From an uncultured Lachnospiraceae bacterium (GTDB lineage Bacteria > Bacillota > Clostridia > Lachnospirales > Lachnospiraceae), in assembly GCA_947175035.1 (NCBI GenBank), contig CAMWLG010000010.1:1-64000 (forward strand): DNA of 64,000 bases. The letters run 5' to 3'. The number at the start of each line of letters is the position of its first letter. Position 1 is the first letter of the stretch. A model generated the notes under the pieces. It saw only the letters and a list, made by a program, of their open reading frames with translations, did no database searches and was not told the DNA's origin. A program made the position numbers and the translations under genes. Below, piece by piece: positions 1 through 9,043 of the stretch.

Positions 1-150
1 GACACATCTTTCACCTTGCCGGTCTGAATATAAAGTTTTCCCTCAAAAATATGTATTGTGCCAAAGGGCCTTACTCTTGGTTGATCACCCTCAACCGTTG
101 CAAGATAATAAGTTTCTGCATCCTTTAAAAACTGAAATACTTTTTCCATG
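1..150 (-). CDS. Pyridoxamine 5'-phosphate oxidase family protein, partial (runs off window start)
   Basis: Reverse complement reads MEKVFQFLKDAETYYLATVEGDQPRVRPFGTIHIFEGKLYIQTGKVKDV, typical N-terminus of small PPOX-family proteins. Confidence 0.75.
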
Positions 151-192
151 TTCTTTAATCTCCTTTATTATTTTTATTTTTTATCCATTACA

Positions 193-753
193 CTAAGATA
201 CTTCTTCCTGATAGCGAGGCAATGATACGACCGTGTAATCATGGTTCATTGCCGGAAGGATTTTCTCCAACAGATCCTGCGTCGCGAACTTGATACTTGA
301 AGTATTGATGCATGGATGGCATCCAACTTCGGTTCCCTCCAGCACATCCTCGTCAATGACAAGCCGCACTTTCTGCTCCTTGTCATTCATAAGACCCATA
401 ACGCTGACAGAACCTGGTGTGATGTCAAGAAATTTCAGCATATATTCTTCTTTCGCAAATGACAGACGGGATACTCCCAGTGCTTTTGATAAATCCTTTG
501 TCTTGAATTTCTTATCTCCCGGCATCATCAGCAGATAAAAATCTGTTTCCTGCCGGTTGCATAGAAAGAGATTTTTGCAGATCGTTGCCTGCAAAGCTTT
601 GTCTATTTCTTCGCATACTTCCATAGTCATTGCGGCTTCATGGTCAATGCGTTTATATTCTATTCCCAGTTGATCGAGTAAATCATAGGTTCTGATTTCC
701 TTATCCAGTCTGCCAGTCAGGTCATTCGGACGGCCATTCTCAAGTTCGAGCAT
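193..753 (-). CDS. YbaK/ProX-type prolyl-tRNA editing deacylase
   Basis: 186 aa ORF; YKRIDHEAAMT...ICKNLFLCNRQ...FYLLMMPGDKKFKTKDLSKALG...GSVSVMGLMND...CHPCINTSSIKF pattern of ProX/YbaK domain. Confidence 0.85.
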   Translation of the reverse strand: MLELENGRPNDLTGRLDKEIRTYDLLDQLGIEYKRIDHEAAMTMEVCEEIDKALQATICKNLFLCNRQETDFYLLMMPGDKKFKTKDLSKALGVSRLSFAKEEYMLKFLDITPGSVSVMGLMNDKEQKVRLVIDEDVLEGTEVGCHPCINTSSIKFATQDLLEKILPAMNHDYTVVSLPRYQEEVS

Positions 754-900
754 TTTTCGTTATCCTCTTGTTTTTTTAATAATCCCTGTCTCTGTAAGAT
801 TTTTTATTTGTAGCCTTATTCTGAACATCCTGTTACAATTTGTCAAGGACTTTTTTAGCATTATGGCTTTTTCTTATTCTTGATTTTGATAAGATTTTTG

Positions 901-929
901 TTGAAAGTGCATTGTGCTTATGCTAAAAT
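901..929 (+). promoter_or_regulatory. Sigma-A type promoter for fluoride-riboswitch/antiporter transcript
   Basis: TTGAAA (901-906), 17-nt spacer, TAAAAT (924-929). Confidence 0.6.
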
Positions 930-937
930 AATCAAAA

Positions 938-1025
938 TGGGAATGAAGTTCTCCCTTGGGAAACCTAAACCGCATTTTATGCTGATGACTTCTGCGAAAA
1001 TTACGCAGAAATTATCAGTTTTTTT
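938..1025 (+). ncRNA. Fluoride riboswitch (crcB motif) with overlapping intrinsic terminator
   Basis: GGGA-AUGAAGUUC-UCCC hairpin, AAACCGC, GCUGAUGACUUCUGCG; GAAGU pairs ACUUC; 3' part re-pairs into CUGAUGACUUCUGCG/CGCAGAAAUUAUCAG followed by UUUUUUU. Confidence 0.88.
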
Positions 1026-1054
1026 AATTTCTGCAGTTAATGGGAGGAATTTAT

Positions 1055-2227
1055 ATGTTGACAAGTATTGCACTCATTCTGTTATTGGGATTGCTTTTTG
1101 GAAGTATCTTTTCAAAAATGAGGCTGCCAAGCTTGTTAGGAATGATCATTGTGGGAATTGTTTTAAGCCCTCATGCGCTGAATCTCATAGACGAATCAAT
1201 TCTAAGCATTTCAGCAGACTTACGGCAGATTGCATTGGTAATTATTCTGACAAGAGCAGGTCTATCATTAAATGTTGCAGATTTGAAAAAAGCCGGCAGA
1301 CCGGCAATCCTTATGTGCTTCGTTCCTGCGTGTATAGAAATTGCAGGGACAATTATCTTGGCGCCGATATTATTAGGCGTAACCATACTGGAAGCCGCAA
1401 TTATTGGAAGTGTCATTGCGGCGGTATCTCCTGCTGTGATAGTGCCGAGAATGATAAAACTGATTGATGAGGGATATGGTAAAGAACATAGTATTCCGCA
1501 GTTGATATTGGCAGGTGCGTCAGTGGACGATGTTTTTGTGATTGTTGTTTTTACTGCGCTAATTTCTTTGGCTTCCACAGGCACTATATCAGTTATCAAC
1601 TTTTTTCAGATACCGGTTTCCATTTTGATGGGAATTGGCATAGGAATGGCTGTGGGAAGCATAATGGTAGTATTTTTTAAAAAAATTCATATGCGGGATT
1701 CTGTTAAAATTCTGATAATACTCAGCTTTTCATTTTTACTTCTTGAATTGCAAAACCGCTTAGAAGGGATTATACCGATTTCCGGACTTTTAGCTATTAT
1801 GAGTTTGGGAATTGTAATAAAACAGAAGTATTCTGTATTAGCTGAAAGATTATCTGGTAAATACAATAAATTATGGGTAGCAGCGGAAGTATTTCTTTTT
1901 GTGCTTGTGGGGGCAACCGTTGATTTAAAATATGCTGTAACCGCAGGTATATTTGCTGTTTTATTGGTGATAGGCGCTTTGGTTTTCAGAATGGTTGGTG
2001 TGGCACTGTCTTTGATAAAAACCAAACTTACAAGACAAGAAAAACTATTCTGCATGATAGCATACACTCCTAAAGCTACCGTACAGGCAGCTATAGGAGC
2101 GATACCTTTTACAATGGGATTGGCTTGTGGACAGACTGTATTGACCGTGGCGGTGTTGTCAATTCTCATTACTGCACCATTTGGCGCAATTTGCATAGAT
2201 AATCTGTATAAAAAATTATTATGTTGA
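1055..2227 (+). CDS. Cation:proton antiporter (CPA-type membrane protein)
   Basis: ~390 aa, about 11-12 hydrophobic segments; GLLFGSIFSKMRLPSLLGMIIVGIVLSP typical of Na+/H+ exchanger family; GGGAGG RBS before ATG 1055. Confidence 0.85.
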   Translation: MLTSIALILLLGLLFGSIFSKMRLPSLLGMIIVGIVLSPHALNLIDESILSISADLRQIALVIILTRAGLSLNVADLKKAGRPAILMCFVPACIEIAGTIILAPILLGVTILEAAIIGSVIAAVSPAVIVPRMIKLIDEGYGKEHSIPQLILAGASVDDVFVIVVFTALISLASTGTISVINFFQIPVSILMGIGIGMAVGSIMVVFFKKIHMRDSVKILIILSFSFLLLELQNRLEGIIPISGLLAIMSLGIVIKQKYSVLAERLSGKYNKLWVAAEVFLFVLVGATVDLKYAVTAGIFAVLLVIGALVFRMVGVALSLIKTKLTRQEKLFCMIAYTPKATVQAAIGAIPFTMGLACGQTVLTVAVLSILITAPFGAICIDNLYKKLLC

Positions 2228-2339
2228 ATCACTTTCCTTGTAGTGGAAGAAATGACAAACAAAAGTTTATATGATAAAATTTATTGAAAAGGTAAACAGT
2301 CATGAGATTGCACTAATAATCGGAATTTGTGGAGGAAAA

Positions 2340-2978
2340 ATGAAATCATTCTTTGAAAAAATTAGAATCCCCGAAAAAGGTGTTTCTCTTAAAATACAGA
2401 TGGTGGCGACAATAGGAGTAATGCTATTTGGATTTGCTTTGGGAGTATTGCAGAAATGGATTGATGGTTCACCAAGTAATATATTTCCGTTGTTGATGCA
2501 ACAACTTGACATTAGAAATTATTTTGGCCGATTAGCAGTATGGATTTTATTGGCGACAGTTATATCCATATATTCAAAGACACCATTAAGAGCTTCTATT
2601 AACACATTCTCATTCTTTATAAGTATGTTGGCAGGATATTATCTCTATTGCAATTATGTCTTAGGGTTTTTGCCGAGAGCTTATATGATGGTATGGGTAG
2701 TGATTTCTTTTGCAACTATTTTTATGGCATATATATGTTGGTATGCAAGAGGAGAAGGAATGATATCAATTATCATATCCAGTGCAATTATTGGTGCATT
2801 ATTTGCCCAGGCATTTTCGCTTACACAAGGGTTTTATGTGTATCACATCATGGAGATTATTACATGGATAATAGGTGTAGTTATCTTGCATAGAAAACCA
2901 AAGGAGTTTGCCATTGAACTCGGATTATCAGTTGTGATTGCGTTTATTTATCAATTAGTTATTCCACATTGGGGATAA
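2340..2978 (+). CDS. Multi-pass membrane protein (DUF6518-like)
   Basis: Hydrophobic ORF with several TM segments; GGAGG RBS before ATG 2340; immediately downstream of antiporter. Confidence 0.6.
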   Translation: MKSFFEKIRIPEKGVSLKIQMVATIGVMLFGFALGVLQKWIDGSPSNIFPLLMQQLDIRNYFGRLAVWILLATVISIYSKTPLRASINTFSFFISMLAGYYLYCNYVLGFLPRAYMMVWVVISFATIFMAYICWYARGEGMISIIISSAIIGALFAQAFSLTQGFYVYHIMEIITWIIGVVILHRKPKEFAIELGLSVVIAFIYQLVIPHWG

Positions 2979-3048
2979 AACAGCTTTCGGTTTGCGGAGT
3001 GGCTCAAGGGCAATATTTTTAAAAAAGGAAGTTAAATATTGGGTGAGG

Positions 3049-4041
3049 ATGATATGCATGTTAAAGAGAATTTTAGGTGTTTTACTCAGTATTGTATTGA
3101 TGGCTGCTGTGCCTGCAGGATGTGGATATGGGAATGTAGAGAATGCAGATAATGTAGAGAGTGCAGATAATGCGGAGAAACTCGTTGATTATGAATCATT
3201 GGGGATTAAAGAATATGAATATCCTTCAGAATTTTCTATGGGGGATAATTTAGAAACCGCAATTACTCAATTGGCGCTCAGTTATGAAAGCTTTGATCAG
3301 GATTGTGTAAACAGCGAAAGCTGGCAGAGATTTTTTATTGGCAGGTATATTCAAAATTCAAGGTTATCATTTGACTATTTGGATATGCTTTGTGATCAAA
3401 ACGATGGGCAGATTAGCGTGGAGGAACTTAATTATATCCAGTATTCCCTTACATATACGGAGCTTGATTTTTCATCTTATGTGGATGGCCCCATCAACAG
3501 ATATGATGCCTCAAGTTCCTTAAACTATGGTTGGATATCTGAATATGATTACGAGGATACTGACGACGGAGTTATTGTTACCGCAAATGTGGAAGAAGGG
3601 TATGATGGGACAAATGCAACGTGGAAATATGAAATCACGGTAGAATTGATCAAGAATCCTTACAGCTGTTTTGACGGATACAGTGTGCTTACTGTTTCGG
3701 ATAAGAGGGAAATTGTGGATCGTGAACCGGACGGCAGTACACATATATTTTGTGGGACTGATATGATGGTTGAGGATCATGGAGACTTTGCATTTGAGTA
3801 TCTATACTCCGAGGATGATCTGTGCTATTGGCATATTGTTCATGTGGATATGACAGGATTACCTGAGATGGCGGAATATGTAAGGCAAAACGCAGGAAAG
3901 GAGTTTAGGGTTACGTTCCTTTGGACTGAGGGGAATGCGAATGCAATTGGGCGTGTGGTGCCTGTAGATATTGTACCGGATGAGCATGTCAATCATATTT
4001 TTGTGCAGGGAAGTGATAATGATATTGGTGATGATTCTTGA
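3049..4041 (+). CDS. Putative lipoprotein of unknown function
   Basis: Signal sequence MICMLKRILGVLLSIVLMAAVPAGC with lipobox; acidic body without recognised motif. Confidence 0.65.
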   Translation: MICMLKRILGVLLSIVLMAAVPAGCGYGNVENADNVESADNAEKLVDYESLGIKEYEYPSEFSMGDNLETAITQLALSYESFDQDCVNSESWQRFFIGRYIQNSRLSFDYLDMLCDQNDGQISVEELNYIQYSLTYTELDFSSYVDGPINRYDASSSLNYGWISEYDYEDTDDGVIVTANVEEGYDGTNATWKYEITVELIKNPYSCFDGYSVLTVSDKREIVDREPDGSTHIFCGTDMMVEDHGDFAFEYLYSEDDLCYWHIVHVDMTGLPEMAEYVRQNAGKEFRVTFLWTEGNANAIGRVVPVDIVPDEHVNHIFVQGSDNDIGDDS

Positions 4042-4165
4042 GAAAAATAAAAGTTTCTCTTGCAAAGCGTCCTCCTTTATGATATTATATTTTTCGTCGA
4101 GGTCATTAGACAGAATGATCGATTTGTACTATTCCGTATTCTTGACTGGGCTAAGGCGAAGACAT

Positions 4166-4237
4166 GGCTCCATGGTCAAGCGGTTAAGACATCGCCCTTT
4201 CACGGCGGTAACACGGGTTCGATTCCCGTTGGAGTCA
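4166..4237 (+). tRNA. tRNA-Glu (TTC)
   Basis: Cloverleaf: GGCTCCA/TGGAGTC acceptor, loop CTTTCAC, T-arm ACGGG-TTCGATT-CCCGT; CCA not encoded. Confidence 0.95.
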
Positions 4238-4270
4238 TTTTCCTTTTAGGAAATGCATACAATAAAACAT

Positions 4271-4341
4271 GGCGCCATAGCCAAGTGGTAAGGCAGAGGT
4301 CTGCAACACCTTTATCACCAGTTCAAATCTGGTTGGCGCCT
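4271..4341 (+). tRNA. tRNA-Cys (GCA)
   Basis: Cloverleaf: GGCGCCA/TGGCGCC acceptor, loop CTGCAAC, T-arm ACCAG-TTCAAAT-CTGGT; CCA not encoded. Confidence 0.95.
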
Positions 4342-4348
4342 CTCATGG

Positions 4349-4376
4349 AAAAACCCCGAAGTATCGGGGTTTTTTG
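4349..4376 (+). terminator. Intrinsic terminator after tRNA pair
   Basis: AAAACCCCGAAGTATCGGGGTTTTTT. Confidence 0.9.
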
Positions 4377-4616
4377 TTAACCGTTTTATTCTGGCTTATT
4401 TGTCATTATAATGCCCTTTGCATTGGGTTACAAATCATTCAAATCCATTCATATTGAATGATTTTTTACCATTATATGATATGAAGAATAAAAGATATTA
4501 TGCATCAGTGCTTTTTAAGTAGCGGGTTCCTTTTTCTCTGTTCTTATGATAAGATAAGTATATCGGCAAATCAAGATTAGGGTTTTCTAATATAATTGAG
4601 AAAAGAGAGGCAAAAA

Positions 4617-5732
4617 ATGGGGAGAACTGCACAACACTGCAAGCAGTGCGGACGAATCATTTATTTTGACGGAATCTGTATTTCCTGTCGCGCTGAAAAT
4701 GAAAGAAAGGAAATATTGGCTTGGTCACAGGAGGAAATAGATGATGCAGTCCGAAAAATATGTGATGAGATAAAAGAAACTGGCGAATTGGATAAAGAAA
4801 GTGATGTTTTCACAAAGCTGGTCAATTACAGGGATATTGACACATCGGAAATCGCCCAAGTAGCTTTTGAAAAGCAGCTTTTCTATCCCTTCGAGATGTA
4901 TAAGGACGCTTCTGACGAGATCATCCGGGCAATGCTTGAAATGCTAAGTCAGGATAATGTGGATACAATGCTTGGCGCCAATCATCTTCTGTCATGTCTT
5001 GCTATTCATGGCGGAGAAGAGGTTTTCCGTTCTTTTATGGAATTTGAAAAGAATCCTCGAAAGTGGCGGGAAAAGGTGTATGTCAACCCATCCGTCTATG
5101 CCACAAATGGCGGCTGGTCATACGACAGTAGCGGCAATGCCTTAAAAACGATTTTTGACAAATGCTATCCTATGGTAAAGGGAACTCCGAATGAGAAAGA
5201 ACATAGTCCTGTAAAAATCGGAGTCAGGACAAGGGAAAAATGCTCTCATTGTGGCTGTACAATGGTAAATCTTATGGAGATTGACGGTAGGGATTCCCGG
5301 TTACAGTTCCTTGGAATCGATGGCGTAATAAAGGCGAAGTGCTGTCCCAATTGTATCATGTGGTCAGACGATCATTTTTGTCGGTATACTGTAAACGGCG
5401 AGAGCGAGATTATTTATGAGAAGGAACCTTTTAACACGGAAAATTATATGAAGGATGAAGGGATCGAGGAAATGGCTTCCAATTCCTACATTTTAGGGGA
5501 GACTCCTGTTCCGCTTAGATATGCGGCGGACTGGGAAGGCGGTTCCTCTGTCGGCGGCTTTGCATTCTGGATTCAGGATTGCGTTATAAAGCATTGTCCC
5601 GACTGCGGAAAAACCATGAAATATCTTGCGCAGATTCAGTGGGATACGGTGTTGGACGGCATGGAAGGGAATGCTTATATTGAAATTTGTGAGGATTGTA
5701 ATGTGATTGCTGTGTTGCACCAGCAGACATAA
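4617..5732 (+). CDS. Zinc-ribbon-containing hypothetical protein
   Basis: ATG 4617 behind AGAGAGG; three CxxC-type clusters: CKQCGRIIYFDGICISC, CSHCGCTM...CCPNC, CPDCGKTM...CEDC. Confidence 0.65.
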   Translation: MGRTAQHCKQCGRIIYFDGICISCRAENERKEILAWSQEEIDDAVRKICDEIKETGELDKESDVFTKLVNYRDIDTSEIAQVAFEKQLFYPFEMYKDASDEIIRAMLEMLSQDNVDTMLGANHLLSCLAIHGGEEVFRSFMEFEKNPRKWREKVYVNPSVYATNGGWSYDSSGNALKTIFDKCYPMVKGTPNEKEHSPVKIGVRTREKCSHCGCTMVNLMEIDGRDSRLQFLGIDGVIKAKCCPNCIMWSDDHFCRYTVNGESEIIYEKEPFNTENYMKDEGIEEMASNSYILGETPVPLRYAADWEGGSSVGGFAFWIQDCVIKHCPDCGKTMKYLAQIQWDTVLDGMEGNAYIEICEDCNVIAVLHQQT

Positions 5733-5826
5733 GAGACAAGCTATCTATATATTTTGGACTTCACATTTGTCCTGTTGTATGTTAAAGTAATAACAAAGAA
5801 ATGTTTTTGAGTCCGCTAAAGCGGAC

Positions 5827-7593
5827 ATGGGGTATAAAAAGATGACGCATAAGGAGAAAGCGGATCAGCTTTTAAAACAGCAATATCACTGTTCTCAGGC
5901 ATTGTTTGGAGCCTTTGCAGAAGAATTTGGACTGGATTTGAAGACGGCGTTTAAGATCAGCACATGTTTTGGCGGCGGAATGCGTCAGGGGGGAACCTGC
6001 GGCTGCATTACGGCGGCAATGCTGGTGCTGGGGATGGCGTTGGGATTTTATGACGCGCAGGATCGGGAACAGGAGACATACGGCAATAAGAAGACAGACG
6101 AGTTCATACGGCGGTTTACGGAGCAGATGGACGGTGTGATCTATTGCCGGGATATCTTGGGTAAAGATATATCCAAACCCGAGGATATGGCAGTGATTCG
6201 GCAGGAGAAGCTGATTTTACAAAAATGTCCCAGGGCAATTAACATCAGTATTGATATTCTGGAAGATATGCTGGCAGAGCATCTTCAGAATATGAAGGAG
6301 AACAATTTAAACCCTGAGGATATTCCTCATGGCGATGAGATGCGTGCTGTGCTGAAGAGTATGAGCAAACAGAAGCGTTTTAGGAGGAATGTCAACAATC
6401 TGCTGGTGTCCTCCTCAAAACATATCGGGTTTATTCAGTTTGATATCCGCAAATTCAAGATAGTCAACGACTTATATGGTGAGAAGTTCGGTGATGAGAT
6501 TCTGGATTTTATCATTGAGCAGTTGAAAGAGATCTGTCGGGATAATCAATATTTCCTGAATCTGCGCAGCGATGTGTTTATCGTGGTGACAGAGTATGAC
6601 CGGGAAGAGGAATTGGTGGAGTTTATTCATCAGTTGGATGCCAGAATTGATTGTTATAAGGATGTAAAGCTTCAGTTGGTCTATGGTGTGTATATGGCCG
6701 AGGACAGGTCGATGGAGCTCCGCCAGATGGAGGATCGTGCGACCATGGCGAGGAAGGCGGCCAAGAAGAATATTCTGAACAATATCTCGTTTTATAAGGA
6801 ACAGTACAAAGAAACTCTGTACAATAGGAAATTCATTGAGGAGAATATGCAGGCGGCCATTACGGAGAGACAGTTTATGATGTATCTCCAGCCCAAATAC
6901 AGTATCCTCAAAAATGAAATCATAGGGGCGGAAGCGTTGGTTCGATGGCGTCATCCGGAGAGGGGAATGATTTATCCCAATCAGTTCATTCCGATTATCG
7001 AAGAAAACGGCTTTGTCAAAAAGGTGGACTATTATATATGGGCGGAGGCATGCCGTTTTATCAAAAAATGTGAGGATGCGGGTATCACCTCCTGTCCTGT
7101 TTCGGTCAATGTGTCCAGAATTCATCTGCGGGACGATGAATGTATACAGGTGCTCTCTCAACTGATCAAGGAAAGCGGTATTCACAAGTCGCTGCTGGAG
7201 CTGGAGATCACGGAGACGGTGGATGACCAACAGGTGAGCCTGAAAGCATTGCAGTTGAAAGAGGAAGGTTTTACCCTGCTGATGGATGATTTCGGAAGCG
7301 GTTATTCCTCGCTGAACATTCTCTTAGAGACGCCTTTTGACGTGATCAAGCTGGACAAGAAGTTCATGGAGAACATGATGGTATCGGGCAAGGGAAGGAT
7401 GATACTGGAGCAGGTGGTCTCCATGGCGAACAAGCTGGATCTTGGACTTTTGGCGGAGGGTGTGGAGACCAGAGAGCAGATCGATCTGCTGCAGAGTATC
7501 GGCTGTGATCAGGTACAGGGATACTATTATGCGAAGCCGATGCCGGAGGAAGAGTTTTTTGCGCTGTTGGAAAAACAGCATGCCGGAAAATAG
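5827..7593 (+). CDS. C_GCAxxG_C_C-type redox domain fused to degenerate GGDEF and intact EAL domain
   Basis: N-term YHCSQALFGAFAEEFG...GGTCGCITAAMLVLG...CRDILG...KCPRAI; GGDEF signature replaced by LRSDVF; EAL motifs EALVRW, NVS, ELEITE, DDFGSGYSSL, AEGVE, QGYYYAKP. Confidence 0.85.
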   Translation: MGYKKMTHKEKADQLLKQQYHCSQALFGAFAEEFGLDLKTAFKISTCFGGGMRQGGTCGCITAAMLVLGMALGFYDAQDREQETYGNKKTDEFIRRFTEQMDGVIYCRDILGKDISKPEDMAVIRQEKLILQKCPRAINISIDILEDMLAEHLQNMKENNLNPEDIPHGDEMRAVLKSMSKQKRFRRNVNNLLVSSSKHIGFIQFDIRKFKIVNDLYGEKFGDEILDFIIEQLKEICRDNQYFLNLRSDVFIVVTEYDREEELVEFIHQLDARIDCYKDVKLQLVYGVYMAEDRSMELRQMEDRATMARKAAKKNILNNISFYKEQYKETLYNRKFIEENMQAAITERQFMMYLQPKYSILKNEIIGAEALVRWRHPERGMIYPNQFIPIIEENGFVKKVDYYIWAEACRFIKKCEDAGITSCPVSVNVSRIHLRDDECIQVLSQLIKESGIHKSLLELEITETVDDQQVSLKALQLKEEGFTLLMDDFGSGYSSLNILLETPFDVIKLDKKFMENMMVSGKGRMILEQVVSMANKLDLGLLAEGVETREQIDLLQSIGCDQVQGYYYAKPMPEEEFFALLEKQHAGK

Positions 7594-7623
7594 TATATTG
7601 ATGAGAGAAAGATGCGGGCATGT

Positions 7624-7666
7624 AAACTGCCGGCCGCAGACGGGGGAAGTCAGCGGTCGGCAGTTT
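7624..7666. terminator. Hairpin between convergent genes
   Basis: AAACTGCCGGCCGC...GCGGTCGGCAGTTT, 14-bp stem with one G-T. Confidence 0.6.
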
Positions 7667-7680
7667 CAAATTAGTAGGGA

Positions 7681-8403
7681 TCAGGGGATTTGAGCAAACA
7701 CTTCCCCGATAGGCTCCTGAATCAACAAATCCGCATATTTATCCCTAGGGGTGGGCGCCTTATTAATTACGACAAGCTTGTCACCTTTGAAATAGTCGAT
7801 CAATCCTGCCGCAGGGTAGACCGCCAGAGAGGTTCCACCGATGATCAACACCTGAGCCTCGCTGATGTATCTCACGGCCTCACTGATAGTCTGGTTGTCC
7901 AGACCCTCCTCGTACAGCACCACATCAGGCTTTATGGATCCTCCGCATTTGGAACAGACGGGAACGTCCTCGCTGTCTATGATATATTGCACATCATAGA
8001 AAGCATGGCATTTTTCGCAGTAGTTACGCAGCACGGAGCCGTGGAGTTCCAAAACGACCTTGCTCCCTGCCGCCTGATGCAGACCGTCAATGTTCTGGGT
8101 GATCACCGCGCGCTGCTTCCCCTGTGCCTCCAACTCAGCAAGCTTCAAGTGGGCGGCATTGGGCTTGGCATCCAGGAAAAGCATCTTGTTGCGGTAAAAT
8201 CGGTAAAACTCCTTAGGCTTTGCACGATAGAAACTGTGGCTTAGAATCGTCTCGGGGGGATAGTCGTATTGCTGATGATATAAGCCGTCCACACTGCGGA
8301 AATCAGGGATTCCGCTTTCTGTGGAGACACCTGCTCCCCCAAAAAAGACAATGTTGTCATATTTCTCGACAATCTTTTTTAACTCATTTACCGCTTCGCT
8401 CAT
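7681..8403 (-). CDS. Sir2-family NAD-dependent protein deacylase
   Basis: FFGGAGVSTESGIPDFRS, ITQNIDGLHQAAGS, ELHGS, CEKC...CSKC zinc site. Confidence 0.93.
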   Translation of the reverse strand: MSEAVNELKKIVEKYDNIVFFGGAGVSTESGIPDFRSVDGLYHQQYDYPPETILSHSFYRAKPKEFYRFYRNKMLFLDAKPNAAHLKLAELEAQGKQRAVITQNIDGLHQAAGSKVVLELHGSVLRNYCEKCHAFYDVQYIIDSEDVPVCSKCGGSIKPDVVLYEEGLDNQTISEAVRYISEAQVLIIGGTSLAVYPAAGLIDYFKGDKLVVINKAPTPRDKYADLLIQEPIGEVFAQIP

Positions 8404-8421
8404 GGCGAATCCTCCTTGATT

Positions 8422-8928
8422 TTATAAGATTTTTTCCATTCCAAACTTTTGTGGCATCAACCCGCATTTTTCATAGAACGCTTTGGCGCTTTCATTACAT
8501 GCCCACACGTTTAAGGTGACGTTGTAGCAGCCTTGCTCTTTGGCAAAGGCGAGCACATATTCATAGAGCTGTCTACCGATATGCTGCCCTCGCAGATGCT
8601 CGTCCACACAGAGATCATCAATATAAAGTGTCTTGATATCTGTCAGGATATTGTCATCCAAATGCTGCTGGAATACGCAGAACGCGTAACCCATCACCTG
8701 TCCCTGTTCATCTACCCCCACAAAGATTGGCCGCTTGTCGTCAGCGAGAATCGTGAGAAGTTCTTTGTCTGAGTATTTTTTGGTATTGTCCTTAAAAAGA
8801 TCGGGTCTGCCTTGGTGGTGGATTTTGAGCACCTGTTCCAGCAATCTGTCCAGTCCCGAAATATCTTCCATTGCGGCGCGTCGTATTTTCATGTTGCCTC
8901 TCATTCTGCCGTATTGGCGATTTTTCAT
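8422..8928 (-). CDS. GNAT family N-acetyltransferase
   Basis: LYIDDLCVDEHLRGQHIGRQLYEYVLAFAKEQGCYNVTLNVWACNESAKAFYEKCGL. Confidence 0.9.
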   Translation of the reverse strand: MKNRQYGRMRGNMKIRRAAMEDISGLDRLLEQVLKIHHQGRPDLFKDNTKKYSDKELLTILADDKRPIFVGVDEQGQVMGYAFCVFQQHLDDNILTDIKTLYIDDLCVDEHLRGQHIGRQLYEYVLAFAKEQGCYNVTLNVWACNESAKAFYEKCGLMPQKFGMEKIL

Positions 8929-9043
8929 TTTTTCATTTCTCTATTATTGTAATCCATTCTCAAAATGCTTACAAGATATAAATAAGAAAATCTTAAGAAA
9001 GGTGCTATTGAGGGGATATCATGTTTTGTGCTATAGTTATTTT

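Noticed and set aside
880-1467. 195-aa + strand ORF overlapping the fluoride riboswitch and antiporter start
   Set aside because: Overlaps the structured leader and the antiporter in another frame; antiporter frame has RBS and family motifs.
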